A stretch of 64,000 nt of DNA from Microbacterium sp. LWO12-1.2 (GTDB lineage: Bacteria > Actinomycetota > Actinomycetes > Actinomycetales > Microbacteriaceae), in the NCBI RefSeq assembly GCF_040675875.1, contig NZ_JBEGII010000001.1:2418001-2482000 (forward strand), in the 5' to 3' direction. Below the pieces are notes generated by a model. It saw only the letters and a list, made by a program, of their open reading frames with translations, did not search any database and was not told where the DNA came from. A program made the position numbers and the translations under genes. How positions within the stretch are numbered: position 1 is the stretch's first letter; each line of letters opens with the position of its first letter. Below, in pieces: positions 7,943-15,519 of this stretch.

Positions 7943-7954
7943 GAGAATGGATGC

Positions 7955-9355
7955 ATGTCCCCGAAGTCCCCGCGGCGACTGCTCGCCTCCCTCCGCCGGA
8001 TCGTGCACAGCGACCCCTCGGCCGTGGCCCTCACCGAAGTGATGCCCGTGATCGACGAGGGCATGGTGCCCAAGGTGCTCGACCTGTCGACCCGCATCGG
8101 CGAGTCGATGTTCGCCGTCGGGGCGTCGGCGCATGAGGTCACTCTCGCCATCACGCGCGTCTGCGATGCCTACGGACTCCGCGGCGTACAGGTCGATGTG
8201 ACGTACAACTCGATCACGGTCTCCTTCCACCTCAGCGGCGAGGTGTGGCCGGAGACGCTGGTGCGCGTGGTGCGCGTGGCGGCGCCGGATCACGCCAAGC
8301 TCCAGCGCGTGCAGGCGCTGGTCTCCGACATCCGCGGCGGGCTGGACCTGGAGTCCGCGCGCACCGCGTTCCGGGTGATCCGTCGCGTGCCGTTCCGCTA
8401 CCAGCAGCCCGTGGTCGTGGTCGCCCGCGCGATGCTCGCGGTCGGGGTGAGCATCCTGCTCGGCGCCTCGCCGCTCATCGTGGGCCTGACCTTCATCGCG
8501 GCCCTCGCCGCCGCCCTCACCCAGGCCGGACTCGCCCGCCTGCGCGTACCCCTGTTCTTCAGCCAGATCGCCGGAGGCTTCGTCACCACCGTCGTCGCCG
8601 TCGTGGTGTCGGCGCTCGGGGCCGCGGGGATCGAACCGTTCGTCGACATCCGGCCATCCATCATCGTCGCCTCGGGCATCGTGCTGATGCTCGCAGGCCT
8701 CACCGTCGTCGGTGCGGCGCAGGATGCGATCGATGGGTTCGCCCTGACCGCGGGCGGTCGCATCCTCGATCTCACGATGCAGACCCTGGGCGTCGTGATC
8801 GGCATCCTGGTGGGACTCGAACTCGGCACCGTGCTCGGCTTCACTATGGAGCTGCCCGACGACCCTGCGCCGTTCGGTCCGCTGCCGAGCGTGTTCGCGG
8901 GCGCGATCATCATCGCGGTCGCCGTGGCCGTGTTCAACGGGGCCGGGATCCGGATCATCCTCGTGAGCGCACTGCTGAGCGCCATCACGATCGCCGGGTA
9001 CACGCTCGCGACCACCCTGAACGTGCACCCGGCTGCGGCGAGCGCGATCGGCGCCCTGCTCGCGAGCTTCGTCGGGGTGCTGATCGCGCACAACCTGCAC
9101 GTGCCGTCGGTGGCCGTCACGACCGCGGCGATCGTGCCCCTGGTCCCCGGTGTCGCCGTGTTCCAGGGGCTGCTCGAGATGGTGCACACCGATGGTTCGG
9201 CATCGGATGTCGTCGGCGCCGGCGGCTCGCTCATCTACGCCGCGATCATCGGCGTCGGACTTGCCTCGGGCGCATCACTGGGCCTCTACCTGGGCACCCC
9301 CGTGCGCGCCACGCTCGGGAGCGTCACGAAGACCCGCGCCCGCGTGCGCCGCTGA
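7955..9355 (+). CDS. Threonine/serine exporter family protein (ThrE-like)
   Basis: 466 aa. ThrE of Corynebacterium exports threonine and serine using the proton gradient. The N-terminal cytoplasmic part carries G-A-S-A-H-E-V and the conserved block Q-V-D-V-T-Y-N-S-I-T-V-S. About ten membrane helices follow, with a P-L-V-P-G segment near the C-terminus, in the usual fused DUF1212/DUF3815 order. The ATG at 7955 is chosen because family similarity begins shortly after it and GGGAGAG lies upstream; the longer frame to 7754 runs through repeats. It converges on the Old Yellow Enzyme gene with only four bases between stops. Confidence 0.87.
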   Translation: MSPKSPRRLLASLRRIVHSDPSAVALTEVMPVIDEGMVPKVLDLSTRIGESMFAVGASAHEVTLAITRVCDAYGLRGVQVDVTYNSITVSFHLSGEVWPETLVRVVRVAAPDHAKLQRVQALVSDIRGGLDLESARTAFRVIRRVPFRYQQPVVVVARAMLAVGVSILLGASPLIVGLTFIAALAAALTQAGLARLRVPLFFSQIAGGFVTTVVAVVVSALGAAGIEPFVDIRPSIIVASGIVLMLAGLTVVGAAQDAIDGFALTAGGRILDLTMQTLGVVIGILVGLELGTVLGFTMELPDDPAPFGPLPSVFAGAIIIAVAVAVFNGAGIRIILVSALLSAITIAGYTLATTLNVHPAAASAIGALLASFVGVLIAHNLHVPSVAVTTAAIVPLVPGVAVFQGLLEMVHTDGSASDVVGAGGSLIYAAIIGVGLASGASLGLYLGTPVRATLGSVTKTRARVRR

Positions 9356-9359
9356 GCGC

Positions 9360-10448
9360 TCAGGCCCCCGCGCGCACCGTCTCGAGCGACGGGTAGTCGG
9401 TGTACCCCTCGGCGGTGAAACCGTAGAACAGCTCGGGGCGGGGCTCGTTGAGCTCCGCGTCCTGCAACCAGCGCTCGACGAGGTCGGGGTTGGCGATGAC
9501 CGGACGCCCGGCGGCGACCGCGTCCGCCCAGCCGTCCTCGACCAGCTCCTCGGCGTCGGTGCGGGTGGTCGGCACGGCGAAGCCGGTGTTGACGATCAGG
9601 GGTGCACCGGCAGTGCGGCGGATGTGCTGCACGAGCTCGCTGGTCGGCGCGGCCTGGAGCACGTCGACGAAGGCGAGCCCGAGCGGCGCGAGCCCTTCGG
9701 CGACCGCGGTGTAGGTCGCGCGCACATCCGCGTCGTCCTCTTCCAGCACGCCCTGGATGTTGTGCTGCGGCGAGAGCCGGATGCCCGTGCGGTCGGCGCC
9801 CACAGCCTCGGCGACCGCCGTGGTGACCTCGATCGCGAAGCGGGCGCGGTTCTCGGGCGATCCGCCGTACTGGTCTTCGCGGATGTTCGACACCGGCGAC
9901 AGGAACTCGTGCACGAGGTAGCCGTTCGCACCGTGCACCTCGACGCCGTCGAGTCCGGCGGCGATCGCGTTGCGCGCGGCCTGCGCGAACTGCTCGACCA
10001 CGGCCGGGATCTCCTCGGCGGTCAGGGCGTGCGCGACCGGCAGGTCGGCCTTGCCCTCGGGAGTGCGGGTCTGCCCCGGTGCGGCGAGCGCGCTGGGTGC
10101 GACAACCCTCGGCTCCCCCGAGATCGCCGGGTGCCCCACGCGTCCGCCGTGCATGAGCTGCATCACGATCGTGCCGCCGGCCTCATGCACGGCATCCGCG
10201 ATGCGCCGCCATCCCTCGATCTGCGCGGGGGTGACGATGCCGGGCTGCCCCGGGTACGACTTGCCTTCGGCCGCCGGCCACGTTCCCTCGGTGATGATGA
10301 GGCCTACCCCGGCGCGCTGACGGTAGTACTCGACCATCACGTCGGTCGGCACACCGTCTGCGTCGGCACGCGTGCGGGTCAGCGGCGCCATGACGACGCG
10401 GTTGGACAGCTGCAGGGCGCCGAAGACGGCTGGCTCGTAAAGACTCAC
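9360..10448 (-). CDS. Old Yellow Enzyme family alkene reductase (NemA-like)
   Basis: FMN-dependent NADPH oxidoreductase, 362 aa, that reduces C=C bonds next to carbonyl or nitro groups. Typical segments are S-N-R-V-V-M-A-P-L-T-R-T-R-A near the start, M-Q-L-M-H-G-G-R, the F-x-x-A-A-R-N-A-I-A-A-G-L-D-G-V-E-V-H-G-A-N-G-Y-L region (split here for length), and the FMN-binding end R-P-V-I-A-N-P-D. The GTG at 10448 is inferred because S-L-Y-E-P is the family N-terminus; no clear ribosome binding site is seen. It lies 55 bp after an acyl-CoA ligase on the same strand, so co-transcription is likely. The natural substrate is unknown. Confidence 0.9.
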   Translation of the reverse strand: MSLYEPAVFGALQLSNRVVMAPLTRTRADADGVPTDVMVEYYRQRAGVGLIITEGTWPAAEGKSYPGQPGIVTPAQIEGWRRIADAVHEAGGTIVMQLMHGGRVGHPAISGEPRVVAPSALAAPGQTRTPEGKADLPVAHALTAEEIPAVVEQFAQAARNAIAAGLDGVEVHGANGYLVHEFLSPVSNIREDQYGGSPENRARFAIEVTTAVAEAVGADRTGIRLSPQHNIQGVLEEDDADVRATYTAVAEGLAPLGLAFVDVLQAAPTSELVQHIRRTAGAPLIVNTGFAVPTTRTDAEELVEDGWADAVAAGRPVIANPDLVERWLQDAELNEPRPELFYGFTAEGYTDYPSLETVRAGA

Positions 10449-10503
10449 AGTGGGAGGTAAGGCGGGGGCGGGGCGCGGTATTCCCTCGTAGCGGTTACCC
10501 GGG

Positions 10504-12204
10504 TCACTCCCCGTCCAGCATCCGCTCCCTGACCTGCCTCCGCAGCACCTTGCCGATGAGCGAGCGCGGCAGATCATCGACCGCGACGATGCGCTTCGGC
10601 ACCTTGTACGGGGTGAGCCTGGTGCGACAGAAGTCGCGCAGCGCACTCGCGTCGAGTTCGGCACCCTCGCGCAGCACGACCGCCGCGGCGACCTCTTCGC
10701 CGCCACTGGATCGCGGTAGCCCGACTACGGCTGCGGCGACCACATCGGGATGCGCCTCCAGCGCGTCCTCCACCTCGCTGGGCGACACGTTGAAACCGCC
10801 GGTGATGATGAGCTCCTTGAGCCGGTCGACGATCGTCACGAATCCATCCGCCGACACTTCGGCGATGTCGCCGGTGCGCAGCCATCCGTCGGAGAGCAGC
10901 ACATCCGCTGTCTCGCCCCGGCGCCCCCAGTACCCCTGGAACACCTGCGGACCGCGGATGAGCAGCTCGCCGCGCTCGCCGGCCGGCAGATCGACGTCGG
11001 TGTCTGCGGGGTCCACGACGCGGATCTCCGTGCTCGGGAAGGGCACGCCGACGGTTCCGGGACGACGGGTCCTACCCATCGGATTGCCCAGCGCGACCGG
11101 TGAACTCTCGGTCATGCCGTATCCCTCGACCAGCAGGCCGCCCGTTGCCTCCTCCCAGCGCTGCACGGTCGCGACCGGCAGACTCATCGCGCCGGAGATC
11201 GCGAACCGCACCGTCGACAGATCGATGGTCCCGCGGGCGGCCGCGCGGGCGAGCTGATCGTAGATCGGCGGCACTGCGGGAAGGAACGTGGGCGGGCTCG
11301 TCCGCGCCGCCGCGGTCACCAGCCCGAGATCGAACGTGGGGAACAGTACAAGCTTCGCGCCGATGCTCATGGCGAAGGTGAGGCAAAGCGTCATGCCGTA
11401 GGCGTGGAACAGCGGCAGCACCCCGTAGAACGTCTCCTCGCCGTCGACGAGTCCCGGCACCCATGCACGCCCCTGCATCGCGTTGGCGCGCAGGTTCGCA
11501 TGGGTCAGGATCGCGCCCTTGGGGACCCCGGTGGTTCCACTCGTGTACTGCAGCAGCGCGGTGTCGCTCAGCGTCGGCCCGGGGACGCGGCGCGACACGC
11601 GTCGGTGGTCGAGCAGCGACTTCCAGGAGATCAGGTGTCGCGCCTTCGGGGTGCCGGTCAGCTTCGCTCTCGACTCGCGGGCCTTCGGCACGGGGAGTCG
11701 CAGCAGCAGACGCTTCGACAGCGGCATCGCGGCCGTGAGGTCGACGCTCACGATGTGCTCGACGGTGAGGTCGGACGGGAAGCCGGCGACCGTGTCGGCG
11801 ACCTTATCCCAGACGATCGCGACCCGCGCGCCGTGGTCCTCGAACTGATGCCGCAGTTCCCGCGCGGTGTAGAGCGGGTTGTGCTCGACCACGATGGCGC
11901 CGAGACGAAGCGTCGCATAGAACGCCACCACGTGTTGGGGGCAGTTGGGCAGCACGAGTGCGACGCGGTCACCCTTGCCGACGCCGAGCCGGCGCAATCC
12001 CTCGGCCGCGCGCTCGATCTGCACTCCGAGCTCTCGGTAGGTGGTGACGGCACCGAAGAACTCGAGCGCGGGGCGCCGCGCGAACGTCTGCACGCTCGCC
12101 GCCATCATCTCGGGCAGGGTCTGCGTCGGCTCGTCGATCTCCGCGGGAACGCCGTCCGCATAGGAGCTGAGCCACGGGCGGGAGTCGTACGGATGGGAGG
12201 TCAT
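10504..12204 (-). CDS. Long-chain fatty acid-CoA ligase (FadD-like, AMP-forming)
   Basis: 566 aa, ATP-dependent acyl activation to acyl-AMP and then acyl-CoA. The adenylate-forming signatures are all present: Y-T-S-G-T-T-G-V-P-K-G (P-loop), G-Y-G-M-T-E-S-S, G-W-L-R-T-G-D-I-A and the D-R-L-K-E-L-I-I-T-G-G-F hinge; the catalytic lysine region is near the end (R-S-L-I-G-K-V-L-R-R). The ATG at 12204 has GGATGGAGG just upstream. It probably heads a two-gene unit with the Old Yellow Enzyme. Chain-length preference cannot be told. Confidence 0.92.
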   Translation of the reverse strand: MTSHPYDSRPWLSSYADGVPAEIDEPTQTLPEMMAASVQTFARRPALEFFGAVTTYRELGVQIERAAEGLRRLGVGKGDRVALVLPNCPQHVVAFYATLRLGAIVVEHNPLYTARELRHQFEDHGARVAIVWDKVADTVAGFPSDLTVEHIVSVDLTAAMPLSKRLLLRLPVPKARESRAKLTGTPKARHLISWKSLLDHRRVSRRVPGPTLSDTALLQYTSGTTGVPKGAILTHANLRANAMQGRAWVPGLVDGEETFYGVLPLFHAYGMTLCLTFAMSIGAKLVLFPTFDLGLVTAAARTSPPTFLPAVPPIYDQLARAAARGTIDLSTVRFAISGAMSLPVATVQRWEEATGGLLVEGYGMTESSPVALGNPMGRTRRPGTVGVPFPSTEIRVVDPADTDVDLPAGERGELLIRGPQVFQGYWGRRGETADVLLSDGWLRTGDIAEVSADGFVTIVDRLKELIITGGFNVSPSEVEDALEAHPDVVAAAVVGLPRSSGGEEVAAAVVLREGAELDASALRDFCRTRLTPYKVPKRIVAVDDLPRSLIGKVLRRQVRERMLDGE

Positions 12205-12255
12205 GCCTCCATCCTCCCTCGCGGAGCTATGACCAGCCAGGGGTCGCGTCATCGC

Positions 12256-12275
12256 CGCATCCGAACGGGGATGCG
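12256..12275. promoter_or_regulatory. Inverted repeat upstream of the acyl-CoA ligase
   Basis: CGCATCC and GGATGCG form a perfect 7-bp inverted repeat with a 6-base centre, about 50 bp upstream of the ligase start. It may be a regulator site; the neighbouring MarR protein is one candidate. Confidence 0.3.
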
Positions 12276-12347
12276 ACTGTTCAGGACCTCTGAGGAAGCG
12301 CACCGTGCCGCAGCAGGCCCAGGCCCAGAGACTCAGAGACCCAGCCC

Positions 12348-12830
12348 TCAGTCACCGAAGGCGGCGAGCAGCTCCGCGAAGTGATCGAGGTCGTCCGCGG
12401 ACCAGCGCCGGAGCCGTTCAGCCAGGCGCGCCTCGTACCGCGAGCGGGCGAGTGCCACCCGCTCCTGCGCCAGATCGGTGGCGACCAGCACGCGGGCCCG
12501 ACGGTCCTCCGGGTCGCGGACGCTCTCCACCAGCCCCAGCTCCTCGAGCTGACGAACGTGGCGGCTGACGGCGGACTTGTCGGTCTGCAGTCGTTCGATG
12601 ATGGCCCCTGCTGAGGTGGCCTTGCCCGTCGCGATCGACGTCAGCACCTGATAGCCCAGCGGCTGCAGATCGGGATGCACGGTGGCCGCGGCCTCGCGCC
12701 AACTCACGCGGATCCGGGCGAAGAGACGCCCCAACTCGTGCTCGACGCGGGCGACCGCCTGGTCGAGATCGGGCTTCTCAGCGGCGTCCGGCGCTGCGGA
12801 TCGGGCGGGGTCGTCGGACGAGGCGCTCAT
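12348..12830 (-). CDS. MarR-family transcriptional regulator
   Basis: 160 aa, dimeric winged-helix repressor type. The DNA-binding core is L-Q-P-L-G-Y-Q-V-L-T-S-I with A-T-S-A-G-A-I-I-E-R-L-Q-T-D-K-S-A-V-S-R (recognition helix) and the wing D-P-E-D-R-R-A-R-V-L. It closely resembles the next gene (12885-13340) in length and layout, so the pair looks like an old tandem duplication. A terminator separates it from that gene, so it has its own promoter or is read through. It could regulate the acyl-CoA ligase downstream; no ligand can be named. Confidence 0.88.
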   Translation of the reverse strand: MSASSDDPARSAAPDAAEKPDLDQAVARVEHELGRLFARIRVSWREAAATVHPDLQPLGYQVLTSIATGKATSAGAIIERLQTDKSAVSRHVRQLEELGLVESVRDPEDRRARVLVATDLAQERVALARSRYEARLAERLRRWSADDLDHFAELLAAFGD

Positions 12831-12847
12831 GCTCGCCAGCTTACGGC

Positions 12848-12882
12848 GAAGCCCCCGCCGACGGAGAGACGGCGGGGGCTTC
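12848..12882. terminator. Strong hairpin terminator between the two MarR genes
   Basis: GAAGCCCCCGCC (12848-12859) and GGCGGGGGCTTC (12871-12882) form a perfect 12-bp stem with an 11-base loop, directly after the second MarR gene on the minus strand. It ends the MFS-MarR transcript. Confidence 0.8.
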
Positions 12883-12884
12883 GA

Positions 12885-13340
12885 TCAGACCTCGGAGAGC
12901 AGCCGGAAGACCTTCGACGCGGCATCGATCTCGTCCTGTGTCAGCCCCGCCACGACCGTGCGCAGGCGCGTGGCGTGGTCACGCCGCAGCTGGGCGAGTG
13001 CGTCATGTGCTGCGGGCGTCGCCGTCAGCACGCGCTGGCGGCCGTCGCGCTCGTCCGGGCGCGACTCGATCAGACCCAGTTCCTCCAGCATCCGCACCTG
13101 GCGGCTGATGACGGACTTGTCCATCTCGAATCGTTCCGCGAGCTCGTGGGCGTTCGCCGTGTCGGCTCGCTCGATGAACGTCAGCAGTTTGTAGCCGCCG
13201 ACCTGCAATTCCGGATCGATGCGTGCCGCTGACTCCTTCCACAGCGTCCGCGTCCTCGCGAAGATGAGGTTCAGATGTGTCTGCAGGTCACTGAGGGCAG
13301 TGTCGACGTCCGAGGACATCGCCGCTTCCGAGGCGACCAT
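12885..13340 (-). CDS. MarR-family regulator of the adjacent MFS pump
   Basis: 151 aa winged-helix regulator: Q-V-G-G-Y-K-L-L-T-F-I, then A-N-A-H-E-L-A-E-R-F-E-M-D-K-S-V-I-S-R as recognition helix, and wing D-E-R-D-G-R-Q-R-V-L. The ATG at 13340 follows the pump gene's TGA by one base (TGACATG), so it is translated with it; an alternative ATG lies at 13319. Two palindromes lie on the promoter of this operon, so it is probably the local repressor that lets the pump be made when a toxic ligand binds. This is a standard MarR arrangement. Confidence 0.9.
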   Translation of the reverse strand: MVASEAAMSSDVDTALSDLQTHLNLIFARTRTLWKESAARIDPELQVGGYKLLTFIERADTANAHELAERFEMDKSVISRQVRMLEELGLIESRPDERDGRQRVLTATPAAHDALAQLRRDHATRLRTVVAGLTQDEIDAASKVFRLLSEV

Positions 13341-13341
13341 G

Positions 13342-15060
13342 TCAGCGCCCCGACTCCCGGTCTTCGCGCTCAAGCACGGTCACCGATCCGGTGGTCGTCG
13401 GCGTGGACTCGGTGCCGGCGATCCGGATGGACCCGGTGGCCAGCGATGCACCGACCTCGGCCTCGGCGACCTCGATCACCGATTCCTCTGCCTGCTCGCG
13501 CAGCTGCTCGGCGGCATTCTTGGTCGACAGCGGCTTGTTCTTGATGAACGCGATCGCGATGATCGAGATCACCGCCAGCGGGATCGCGATGATGAAGGCG
13601 TCGGCGATGCCGTGACCGTATGCCCCTTCGACGATCGCGCGGATCGTGTCGGGGAGCTGTGCCACCTTCGGCACGTCACCCGAGGCGAGGTGCTGCAGCG
13701 CGTCGACCTCGTCCTGCGTGGTCGGGGTGAAGCCCTTGAGCGCGTCGGTCATGTAGGTGGCGACGCTGGTCGAGAGCATGGCGCCCATGACCGTGACGCC
13801 GATGGTGCCGGCGATCGTGCGGAAGAAGTTGACGTTCGACGAAGCCGCGCCGAGCTGCCGCGGGGGCGTGTCGTTCTGCACGATGAGGGTGAGGTTCTGC
13901 ATGACCATGCCGAGACCGGCGCCGAGGACGAACATGTAGACGGCGACCAGCGGGAACGGGGTGTCGTAGCGCAGTGTCGACATCAGGCTGACGCCGATCG
14001 TGGTCAGCGTGGCGCCCGTGAGCATCCAGCCCTTCCACTTTCCGAACCGGCTGACGAGCTGGCCGATGATGATCGACGCCCCCATCTGGCCGATGATCAT
14101 CGGGATCGTCATGAGACCCGACTCGGTGGGTGTGGCACCTCGCGCGAGCTGGAAGTACTGGGCGAGGAACACCGACGTGGCGAACATCGAGACGCCGATG
14201 GCGATCGACGCGATCACCGAGAGGGTGAAGGTGCGGTTCCGGAACAGCGACATCGGGACGATCGGTTCCTTGACGAAGAACTCGACCGCGATGAACCCTG
14301 CGATCGCGACGCCGGCGGTCGCGGCGAGCATGATGCTCGTCGAGGAGTCCCAGTCGAACTGGCTGCCGCCCATCGACACCCAGATGAGAAGCGTCGAGAC
14401 GCCGACCGCGAGGAGGACGATGCCGAAGTAGTCGATCGACACCTTGGTGTCACGCTGGGGCTTCGGCAGATGCAGCGTGAACTGCAGCAGCACGAGGGCG
14501 AGGATCGCGAACGGCACGCCGACGAAGAAGTTGGAGCGCCAGCCCCACACGTCGGTGAGGAGTCCACCGAGCAGCGGGCCGCCGATGGTGCCGAGGGCCA
14601 TGATGCCGCCGACGACGCCCATGTACTTGCCACGTTCACGCGGAGAGATGATGAGGGCCACGGCGATCATCACGAGCGACATCAGGCCACCGACGCCGAT
14701 GCCCTGCACGACGCGCACGGCGATCAGCATGTTCGTGTCGGTCGAGAAGCCGGCGATCACGGTGCCGACCGTGAAGATGATGAGCGACAGCTGCACCAGG
14801 ATCTTGCGGTCGACGAGGTCGGCGAGCTTGCCCCAGATGGGCGTGGAGACGGCGGTCGCCAGCAGGCTCGCCGTGATGACCCAGGTGTACTGGGACTGGG
14901 TGCCGCCGAGGTCGGCGATGATGACCGGCATCGAGGTCGAGACGACGGTGCCCGAGAGCACCGCGACGAACATGCCGACCACGAGGCCGGAGATCGCGGT
15001 GAAGACCTCACGAGGCGATCGTGTCGCCTCGGAGATCGAAGAAGAAGAGGGTGTTGTCAC
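13342..15060 (-). CDS. MFS multidrug exporter, DHA2 family
   Basis: 572 aa membrane exporter with about 14 helices. The first helix region carries V-L-S-G-T-V-V-S-T-S-M-P-V-I, and Y-T-W-V-I-T-A-S-L-L follows, as in EmrB-type pumps. The loop motif P-I-W-G-K-L-A-D-L and the G-G-P-L-L-G-G-L-L antiporter motif are clear. A long hydrophilic C-terminal tail of about 65 residues is present. The GTG at 15060 is chosen because GGAG lies nine bases upstream. Operon with the MarR gene that follows. Its promoter (-35 TTGCAC, 18 bp, -10 TATAGT) is covered by two palindromes. Confidence 0.92.
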   Translation of the reverse strand: MTTPSSSSISEATRSPREVFTAISGLVVGMFVAVLSGTVVSTSMPVIIADLGGTQSQYTWVITASLLATAVSTPIWGKLADLVDRKILVQLSLIIFTVGTVIAGFSTDTNMLIAVRVVQGIGVGGLMSLVMIAVALIISPRERGKYMGVVGGIMALGTIGGPLLGGLLTDVWGWRSNFFVGVPFAILALVLLQFTLHLPKPQRDTKVSIDYFGIVLLAVGVSTLLIWVSMGGSQFDWDSSTSIMLAATAGVAIAGFIAVEFFVKEPIVPMSLFRNRTFTLSVIASIAIGVSMFATSVFLAQYFQLARGATPTESGLMTIPMIIGQMGASIIIGQLVSRFGKWKGWMLTGATLTTIGVSLMSTLRYDTPFPLVAVYMFVLGAGLGMVMQNLTLIVQNDTPPRQLGAASSNVNFFRTIAGTIGVTVMGAMLSTSVATYMTDALKGFTPTTQDEVDALQHLASGDVPKVAQLPDTIRAIVEGAYGHGIADAFIIAIPLAVISIIAIAFIKNKPLSTKNAAEQLREQAEESVIEVAEAEVGASLATGSIRIAGTESTPTTTGSVTVLEREDRESGR

Positions 15061-15082
15061 GGGGAAGAGCTCCTGCGTAGAA

Positions 15083-15100
15083 AGTTGATAAGAGTCAACT
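15083..15100. promoter_or_regulatory. Operator 1 of the MFS-MarR operon
   Basis: AGTTGA and TCAACT (perfect inverted repeat, 6-bp centre) overlap the -10 hexamer TATAGT (15098-15103) on the minus strand and extend into the start of the transcript. Binding here would block RNA polymerase. Confidence 0.7.
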
Positions 15101-15127
15101 ATACGCCTACTAGTTGCAGAAGTGCAA
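15098..15127 (-). promoter_or_regulatory. Promoter of the MFS-MarR operon
   Basis: On the minus strand TTGCAC (15127-15122) and TATAGT (15103-15098) are separated by 18 bp, close to the housekeeping sigma consensus. Both elements lie inside palindromes. Confidence 0.7.
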
Positions 15128-15130
15128 CTA
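15111..15130. promoter_or_regulatory. Operator 2 of the MFS-MarR operon
   Basis: TAGTTGCA and TGCAACTA form a perfect 8-bp inverted repeat with a 4-bp centre, covering the -35 element. It shares the AGTTG/CAACT half-site with operator 1, as expected for one MarR dimer binding two sites. Confidence 0.72.
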
Positions 15131-15188
15131 TGGACCCCAAGCAACGATCCGGCGGATGCCGACCCTCAGGAAACTCTCAGCAAAAACT

Positions 15189-15212
15189 CGTGTCCCCCAT
15201 TTGGGGGACACG
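15189..15212. promoter_or_regulatory. 24-bp palindrome in front of a possible small RNA
   Basis: CGTGTCCCCCA (15189-15199) and TGGGGGACACG (15202-15212) form a perfect 11-bp inverted repeat around TT. A -10 like TAGTCT follows at 15224-15229, so the palindrome sits at the -35 region of a plus-strand promoter, as for a class II activator or a repressor. It could instead fold as an RNA hairpin. Confidence 0.55.
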
Positions 15213-15235
15213 GATTTTCGCGCTAGTCTCGATCA

Positions 15236-15463
15236 ACGTAGCTGGGGCTACACGGGCTGAGCGTCTGGGGCGCTGAGCCAAAAAAGCAAGGAACAGAGGC
15301 GTCACCCCTTGGTGGCAGTGCCCCTCGAGAATCCGGCTGGGGAGCCGGAGAACTCGAGAGGGGCACCTGTTCCCCGCGACGGTCGGCGCGCACCCGAGCG
15401 ACACCGATCTCCCATCGCGGAACTCCCCGTTGCGGGCCTCGTCACCCTGGACGAGGCCCGCAA
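15236..15463 (+). ncRNA. Candidate structured small RNA
   Basis: The 389-bp gap from 15131 to 15519 has no convincing protein gene. If transcribed from TAGTCT (15224-15229), the RNA would contain GTAGC/GCTAC (15238-15251), a 9-bp stem with one mismatch (15255-15263 with 15271-15279), an A-rich single-stranded stretch (about 15279-15296), a long arm with outer stem GTGCCCCTCGAG to CTCGAGAGGGGCAC (15318-15366) and inner stem CCGGCT/AGCCGG, then a perfect 14-bp hairpin at 15430-15463. So many ordered stems point to a functional RNA. I do not recognise a known family. Confidence 0.38.
15430..15463. terminator. Perfect 14-bp hairpin, probable bidirectional terminator
   Basis: TTGCGGGCCTCGTC and GACGAGGCCCGCAA with a 6-base loop. 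It lies 57 bp after the PucR gene on the minus strand and at the 3' end of the candidate small RNA on the plus strand, so it may serve both. No U-run follows, which is normal in actinobacteria. Confidence 0.7.
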
Positions 15464-15519
15464 GGGTCAGTCCACGGTGGTAGCGAGCATGCACACTCGC
15501 TGACGCCACCCCTCCGGTT

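Noticed and set aside
13219..15276. A 685-codon open frame on the plus strand opposite the MFS pump
   Set aside because: It is rich in Arg, Asp, Glu and His with no domain, and lies opposite a clear membrane protein gene. This is the usual shadow of a high-GC gene.
15309..15503. A 64-codon frame starting at TTG within the structured region
   Set aside because: No ribosome binding site, composition like non-coding, and it runs through the hairpins.
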